A stretch of DNA of 28,341 bases from CAZKUB01 sp964592335 (GTDB lineage: Archaea; Thermoplasmatota; E2; DHVEG-1). Location of the stretch: NCBI GenBank assembly GCA_964592335.1, contig CAZQEU010000015.1, forward strand, positions 1 through 28,341, given 5' to 3'. Below are positions 23,889 through 28,341 of the stretch, one piece after another (position 1 is the first letter of the stretch; every line of letters begins with the position of its first letter). A model generated the notes under the pieces. The model was given only the letters and a program-made list of their open reading frames with translations, had not been told where the DNA came from and made no database searches. Position numbers and translations under genes: made by a program.

Positions 23889-23977
23889 AAATTAGAACAG
23901 ATAAACTTTTTAAGCTTTTTTTAATAAATTCAATTTTTGCTAATTTTACCGATTTTGAACATCATTATACAACAAAC

Positions 23978-23988
23978 TTTATATATTA
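23978..23988 (+). promoter_or_regulatory. TATA box of the surface-protein operon
   Basis: TTTATATATTA about 58 nt before the ATG at 24041. The transcript would carry a leader of about 30 nt with GGAG at 24028-24031, 9 bases before the ATG. A second T/A-rich element at 24003-24012 is an alternative. Confidence 0.45.
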
Positions 23989-24040
23989 AGAATACTAATT
24001 ATTTTATATAAAAAACCTTATAAAAAAGGAGCAAGATAAA

Positions 24041-25981
24041 ATGAAAACCAATCTAGTAGTAATAATGCTTACAATATCTCTTCTAATATCACCTGCTATA
24101 CCAAAATCAACTGCATCAACAGTTTGTACGGGTATTACCTCGACTGAAAACATATCTGAAAGAGTTGAAGTAGAAAAAACAATAGAACAAGATGGTGAAT
24201 GGTTTAATAATGTTCAAGCATCAATTGGTCAGTCACTTCGTTTTAAAATAACAGTAACATATCATGATACAGATGGACCTGATGGTATAGGCTACAAAAT
24301 TATGAACATAGTAGTAAATGATACACTTCCAGATGGGCTTTCTTATAACGGAAATGCAACAATAATAGAAGAGAAAATAGATGGAAAAACAATCACTTGG
24401 TATCTTGAGGGAGTAGAATTATTTGATGAACAATCCTTCTCATTTGAATTTGATGTATTAACAACAGCCTCAGGGGAGCAGATAAACAATGTAAACGTTA
24501 CAGTAATGGAAACCTGTTATCATGAGACAAGATGGGGAGAAGCACAAGCAACAGTAATGGTACAAGATTATAATGATAGAGTTTCAAGAGATGTAGACGA
24601 TGATACAAATCAGGAATATGCAATAGATGAAAACGAGGATTTTTCAGATGGATACGAATTATATGATGATACAGATGACTCATCGGAATCAGAAAAATCC
24701 ATGGATGGAGACGGAGATGGAAAAATAGATCATTTCATAGACATAAATGATACAGAAGACGAGGTGGATAAATACTGGGATCCAGATGATGACCTACTAA
24801 CACCTATACTAATAATCGATGTAGATTATGATGAAACAGATGAATGGGTATACGACAGCGATGGAGACGATGAACTTGATAAATATTATGATCCAGACGA
24901 CGATCAAATACATCCATATGTTGTTTTTACACTAACCATAAATATAGAAGGCAACGGTACGATTTTAAAAGATCCTGATGGAGAAGTATTTCTTGATGGA
25001 TCTACTGTAGATTTAGAAGCAAATCCATTGCTAGGATCAGATGCTGCATTTGATCATTGGAGCGGGGATTTGACAGGAGATGATTCTTCAAAATCGATTG
25101 TAATGGATGAAGATAAAACAGTTACAGCTCATTTTGTCGAAGATTACGATGAAAAACCAAGTGTAGAGATCACCAAACCTGAAGAAAATCATAAGTATTT
25201 TTACAACATAAAAATCAAAGAATTAGAAGGTAAAACAGAAATCGTTGGACCGATAACCATTAAAGCAGATGCAAAAAGTGAAAAAGGAATTGAAAAAGTA
25301 GAGTTTTACATTGATGATGAACTCAAAAAAACAGATACACATGCACCTTACAACCATTTATGGCTTTTCAAACCATTTGGCGACAAAGAAGAATACACAA
25401 TACGAGTAGTAGCATATGACAGTAAAGGATACACCAACTCAGATTCAGTAATGGTTACAAGAAGTCAAATCAAACCAATAAGAGATCATCCAATCTTATC
25501 TGCTGTAATCGCAGGAGCAGGTCTTACATATCTATTGAAGAACAGAGGTTCCCAGGCAGATGAAAAAGAACCAACTGAACCAGACGATGATGGAGGAGAC
25601 TCAGAAGATTACAACCAAGCACCCAGTTCTAATGCTGGCGGACCTTACATGGGAGTTGTAGATGAAGCAGTAGAATTTGATGCTTCAGATAGCTCTGATG
25701 ACAATAATGGTTTAACATATGAATGGGACTTTGGAGATGGAAAAACAGGAACCGGTGCAAACCCAAGTCATACATATGATAAGCCTGGCAAATACACAGC
25801 AAAACTAACCGTAACAGACTCAGAAGGAAAATCAGATGTAGATACAACAACTGTAGAAATATCAGAAAAAACAGTTGGTGGAGACGAACAAGGTCTCTTC
25901 TGGTATATAGTAACAGGTCTTGCAACAACTCTCACGGCAATGGCTGCAATACTTTTATTCAGGAGGCAGATATATGTTTAA
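24041..25981 (+). CDS. Multidomain surface protein (DUF11-like, acidic Ca-type, InlB-type repeat, Ig-like, PKD)
   Basis: The 646-residue protein starts with a signal peptide (about residues 1-26). Next come a DUF11-like adhesin domain (about 44-165, with N-D-T-L-P-D-G-L-S-Y), a very acidic Asp-rich region with calcium-type D-G-D-G-D-G-K-I-D and D-S-D-G-D-D-E-L-D loops (about 185-290), an InlB-type repeat (about 300-365, F-D-H-W-S-G-D-L and V-T-A-H-F) and an Ig-like domain (about 370-475). A hydrophobic stretch at about 483-502 is followed by K-N-R. A PKD domain (about 528-610, W-D-F-G-D-G) and a C-terminal membrane helix (about 619-640) ending in R-R complete it. The role is probably adhesion or cell-wall structure. 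Two anchor-like segments suggest a fusion of two surface proteins. The next gene starts inside its last codons. Confidence 0.82.
   Translation: MKTNLVVIMLTISLLISPAIPKSTASTVCTGITSTENISERVEVEKTIEQDGEWFNNVQASIGQSLRFKITVTYHDTDGPDGIGYKIMNIVVNDTLPDGLSYNGNATIIEEKIDGKTITWYLEGVELFDEQSFSFEFDVLTTASGEQINNVNVTVMETCYHETRWGEAQATVMVQDYNDRVSRDVDDDTNQEYAIDENEDFSDGYELYDDTDDSSESEKSMDGDGDGKIDHFIDINDTEDEVDKYWDPDDDLLTPILIIDVDYDETDEWVYDSDGDDELDKYYDPDDDQIHPYVVFTLTINIEGNGTILKDPDGEVFLDGSTVDLEANPLLGSDAAFDHWSGDLTGDDSSKSIVMDEDKTVTAHFVEDYDEKPSVEITKPEENHKYFYNIKIKELEGKTEIVGPITIKADAKSEKGIEKVEFYIDDELKKTDTHAPYNHLWLFKPFGDKEEYTIRVVAYDSKGYTNSDSVMVTRSQIKPIRDHPILSAVIAGAGLTYLLKNRGSQADEKEPTEPDDDGGDSEDYNQAPSSNAGGPYMGVVDEAVEFDASDSSDDNNGLTYEWDFGDGKTGTGANPSHTYDKPGKYTAKLTVTDSEGKSDVDTTTVEISEKTVGGDEQGLFWYIVTGLATTLTAMAAILLFRRQIYV
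25961..25966 (+). promoter_or_regulatory. Strong Shine-Dalgarno inside the surface-protein gene
   Basis: AGGAGG, 7 bases before ATG 25974. It lies within the last codons of the upstream gene and fixes the start of the next one, which overlaps the stop by 8 bases. Confidence 0.75.
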
Positions 25982-27092
25982 ACTAGAATATAAAGACAAT
26001 GAGATGCCACCAGCAATATTTTTGTTTCTGGTGTTATTCATAGTATTTGAAATCTATTTTTTCTTTGTAGATTTCTTATTTCTAGGATTATATCCATTCC
26101 ATGGATACATACTAGAATCACTGCAGAACATACTCTATCTCTTAGTCGCAGTATTTCTATATATAATACTCCTCTTTGTGTTATACAAAATAACAATAGG
26201 TTTTATATTCAGAGAAGAATGGGCTAGAAAATTTGCAATGCTATTCTGCGTATGGGGCAGTATATGGCCAATTTGGGCGATGCTTATTGGAAACAGGGTC
26301 TTTGAAAACTTTGTATTCTTTGTAATCTATATCGCAATAATGCTATACCTTATGACAAGCTATGTAAAAGAATACTTCACAAAAATCAAAGTCTTTACAT
26401 ATGGACCTTACACACTTTATACAAGAAAAGTACATTTAGTACATGTAGATAGAATAATAGACATTTATTTCTTCAGCAAACACAAGCCAAAAAGTGGTAC
26501 ACCATGTGCAATGCCAGAAGGCTACGAAGTAGGTATCAACCAAAAAACAGGAATGCCATACCTTCAAAAAATTGGTAAAGTAAAAAACTTCAAATACAAA
26601 GATTACTCACTTTATACAAGAAAAATCAAACTTAAGAACGTAGGTAAAAAAATCGATATCTATTTCTTCAGCTCACATAAACCAAAAAGCGGAAAACCAT
26701 GCCCAATGCCAGATGGCTACGAAGTAGGTGTCAACCCAAGAACTAAAATGCCATATCTAAAGAAAAAAGACAAAAAATCTAAACCTAAAGAAAACAAAAA
26801 AGAAACTGTTAAAACAAAAGAAGTTAAAAAAGAAGGATACAAAGGAAGAATAATATACAAAAAACCAGCAAATGTAATATATGTGGTAAATAAACCACAA
26901 CCAGGGCAAGTCAAAGGAGACTGGGCAGTAAGATCACACGGAAAAATCTTTAGCCACCACAGAACACAAGAAAACGCTATCAAACAAGCAAGAAAAATAG
27001 CAAAACAAAAAAACTCATCTGTACTTGTTCAAGGTTTAGATGGTAAGTTTAGAGATGGCTTTAAACCAAAGCAAAAAACAACAAAAAAATAA
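25974..27092 (+). CDS. Four-helix membrane protein with twin cytoplasmic repeats and a DUF2188-like end
   Basis: The 372-residue protein has four membrane helices (about residues 13-34, 47-70, 82-100, 106-126). Two copies of a unit of about 55 residues follow (from about 145 and 209), each with Y-x-L-Y-T-R-K, I-D-I-Y-F-F-S, H-K-P-K-S-G-x-P-C, M-P-x-G-Y-E-V-G and M-P-Y-L. A Lys-rich linker (about 265-295) leads to a final domain (about 300-360) that resembles DUF2188: V-I-Y-V-V-N, D-W-A-V-R-S-H-G-K, E-N-A-I-K-Q-A-R-K-I-A-K and L-V-Q-G-L-D-G-K. The function is unknown. The strong AGGAGG and the 8-base overlap show that it is made together with the surface protein, perhaps as its membrane partner. 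Confidence 0.78.
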   Translation: MFKLEYKDNEMPPAIFLFLVLFIVFEIYFFFVDFLFLGLYPFHGYILESLQNILYLLVAVFLYIILLFVLYKITIGFIFREEWARKFAMLFCVWGSIWPIWAMLIGNRVFENFVFFVIYIAIMLYLMTSYVKEYFTKIKVFTYGPYTLYTRKVHLVHVDRIIDIYFFSKHKPKSGTPCAMPEGYEVGINQKTGMPYLQKIGKVKNFKYKDYSLYTRKIKLKNVGKKIDIYFFSSHKPKSGKPCPMPDGYEVGVNPRTKMPYLKKKDKKSKPKENKKETVKTKEVKKEGYKGRIIYKKPANVIYVVNKPQPGQVKGDWAVRSHGKIFSHHRTQENAIKQARKIAKQKNSSVLVQGLDGKFRDGFKPKQKTTKK

Positions 27093-27109
27093 AACCATCA
27101 AAACTTCTA

Positions 27110-27131
27110 TTTTTTTTTAAACTTTTTTTTT
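27110..27131 (+). terminator. Double T9 terminator
   Basis: Two runs of nine T (27110-27118 and 27123-27131) lie shortly after the stop of the 25974-27092 gene. They mark the end of the surface-protein operon. The remainder of the gap up to 27307 holds several T/A-rich possible TATA elements but no clear gene. Confidence 0.55.
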
Positions 27132-27292
27132 CTCTGTTAAATTCGAAAGCTTTATAGACTATTTAATAATTTATTATCTTTAATCTAATACTATAATAGT
27201 TTACTTATTAGTGGGGAGAGAAATAAACTAAAATAATCAAAAAAAGTGGTTAAGCTAGTTATTTATCTCTATAGAAATAGTCATAAACTTTC

Positions 27293-27301
27293 AGGGAGGA
27301 G
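27293..27301 (+). promoter_or_regulatory. Strong Shine-Dalgarno deciding a TTG start
   Basis: AGGGAGGAG, 6 bases before TTG 27308. An in-frame TAA at 27302-27304 excludes any earlier start, so translation must begin at this TTG or further in. Confidence 0.8.
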
Positions 27302-27307
27302 TAACTA

Positions 27308-28341
27308 TTGGCAAAAAAAATTAAGTTTGGTAAAAAGCCTAAAAAAACAAAAGGTAAATCCAAAGAAAAACCTGATTCTGACGATGAAAAAATAAATGAA
27401 ATTGACCAGTTAATCCAATCAAAAGAAAAAGAGAAAAAAGAAAAAGAAGAAAAGGAAAGGAAAAAAAGAGAAGAACTCAAACAAAAACAAGAAGAAAAAA
27501 TTCAACTTGAAAACGAAAAACAAAAGAAAAAAGAAGAGCGTTTAAAAAATATTGAAAAGCAGAAACTTGAAAAACAAAAAGAAAAAGAAGCCCGAAAGAA
27601 ACAAAAAAGAGAAGAAAAACTTAAAAAACTTGAACAGAAAAAAATTGAAAAACAAAAAAAGAAGGAAGCAAAGAAAAAACAGATAGAAGCCAAAAAGAAA
27701 GAAAAAGAAAAAAGATTAAAAGAACTAGAAAAAAAGAAACTCGAAGAACAAAAGAAAAAAGATGCTGAAAAAAGAAAAAAAGAAGAAGAAAAAAACAAAG
27801 CAAAAAAAGAACAGGAAGAGCTAAAAGAAAAAGAGAGAATAAAAAAAGAAACTGAGAAACAAAAAATACTAAAACAAAAAGAAGAGAAGAGAAAAGAAGA
27901 ACTCAAACAAAAACAAGAATCCAAGAAAAAAATTGATCAATCTGAAATTGAAATAGTAAAAAAACAAAAACAAGATGAAACTAATAATTTAGATACAGAA
28001 AAAAAAGAGGATTATGTAAAAGAAGGAGACATAATCTACCAACGTGAAGGATATGGATACAAAGGACAAGGATCACGTAAAATCGTTTATGATAACAAGA
28101 AAAAACAATATGTTTATCTAGTATACGAACCCAAGTTATCCAAAGAAGAAGAAAAAATAAAAGAAAAACTTATTCATCTTTTTAGGATAAGAGCGGATGT
28201 CGATGTTTTTGAGATGAACATTGATGCCAAGAAACATCATTTAGAAAATGCTTTAGAAGGATTAATAGATAAAAACAAAATTGAACTAAACCCAGATTCA
28301 AAAGACAAAATATTTTATTATATATTTAGAGAGTTTATTGG
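27308..28341 (+). CDS. FlaI/GspE-type secretion ATPase with long charged N-terminal extension (3' part cut)
   Basis: The frame opens at TTG 27308 after a strong ribosome site and is open at the window edge after 344 codons. Residues 1-37 are basic with Gly and Pro. Residues of about 38-222 are almost only Lys, Glu, Arg, Gln and Leu, with patterns such as K-x-E-E-K-x-K-K-L-E, which predict one very long helix or coiled coil. From about residue 235 the sequence changes: E-G-D-I-I-Y-Q-R, then Y-V-Y-L-V-Y-E-P-K-L-S-K-E-E, a helix with L-F-R-I-R-A-D-V-D-V, and I-F-Y-Y-I-F-R-E-F-I-G at the edge. That order resembles the N-terminal domain of archaeal pilus/archaellum/type II secretion ATPases, whose P-loop part would lie beyond the window. 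Without it the identity is tentative. Confidence 0.7.
   Translation, partial: MAKKIKFGKKPKKTKGKSKEKPDSDDEKINEIDQLIQSKEKEKKEKEEKERKKREELKQKQEEKIQLENEKQKKKEERLKNIEKQKLEKQKEKEARKKQKREEKLKKLEQKKIEKQKKKEAKKKQIEAKKKEKEKRLKELEKKKLEEQKKKDAEKRKKEEEKNKAKKEQEELKEKERIKKETEKQKILKQKEEKRKEELKQKQESKKKIDQSEIEIVKKQKQDETNNLDTEKKEDYVKEGDIIYQREGYGYKGQGSRKIVYDNKKKQYVYLVYEPKLSKEEEKIKEKLIHLFRIRADVDVFEMNIDAKKHHLENALEGLIDKNKIELNPDSKDKIFYYIFREFI

Noticed and set aside
27502..27924. Minus-strand Ser/Phe-rich frame opposite the secretion ATPase
   Set aside because: Reverse reading of Lys/Glu codons; the plus-strand frame has a strong Shine-Dalgarno and continues into a recognisable domain.

Overview
The window reads as a piece of an AT-rich euryarchaeal chromosome. 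Archaeal markers are Hel308, the KEOPS subunit Cgi121, aIF5A beside agmatinase, an archaeal RecJ/GAN-type DHH nuclease, and the run rpoE1 - spt4 - DUF359 dephospho-CoA kinase - eS24 - eS31. Several genes have a TATA box about 25-30 nt before the start codon (leaderless or nearly so), while others have Shine-Dalgarno motifs. The mix of a large C25 (gingipain-type) surface peptidase, many PKD/Ig-like surface domains, a single-chain pyruvate:ferredoxin oxidoreductase and a membrane pyrophosphatase fits an uncultured, sediment-type, peptide-using archaeon, possibly of Thermoplasmatota. That placement is inference, not shown.

Layout. 1-166: the first codons of an unidentified minus-strand gene, then tRNA-Arg(GCG). 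167-2853 (minus): Cgi121 and Hel308. 2929-4845 (plus): zinc-ribbon protein, EF-Tu-domain-2-like protein, aIF5A and agmatinase. 4887-5993 (plus): membrane-anchored FKBP prolyl isomerase. 5990-7363 (minus): DHH nuclease. 7450-11010 (minus): single-chain pyruvate:ferredoxin oxidoreductase. 11189-13273 (plus): K+-dependent membrane pyrophosphatase. 13357-15695 (plus): transcription/translation operon whose two ribosomal proteins carry long Lys/Glu/Pro tails. 15703-16236 (minus): Lrp-type regulator, divergent from a 1460-residue C25 peptidase (16455-20837). 20887-22446: SDR oxidoreductase and a membrane-anchored double rhodanese with an altered active site. 22632-23789 (minus): two small unknown membrane proteins. 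24041-27092: multidomain surface protein overlapping a four-helix membrane protein with a DUF2188-like end. 27308 to the edge: start of a FlaI/GspE-type secretion ATPase with a very long Lys/Glu-rich N-terminal extension.

How the genes fit together. The first half is mostly information processing and central metabolism. Agmatinase supplies putrescine, the precursor of the spermidine used to make hypusine on the neighbouring aIF5A. PFOR feeds acetyl-CoA and reduced ferredoxin, and the pyrophosphatase turns waste PPi into an ion gradient. The second half is envelope biology: secreted or anchored peptidase, surface adhesin-like protein, extracytoplasmic rhodanese, and the start of a pilus/secretion motor. 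A model in which the Lrp regulator controls the peptidase, and the last three genes form one surface apparatus, is plausible but unproven.

I saw no CRISPR array, complete insertion sequence, rRNA or integrase. No gene-free stretch exceeds 300 bases; the longest are 23790-24040, 16237-16454 and 27093-27307, and their contents are described below.
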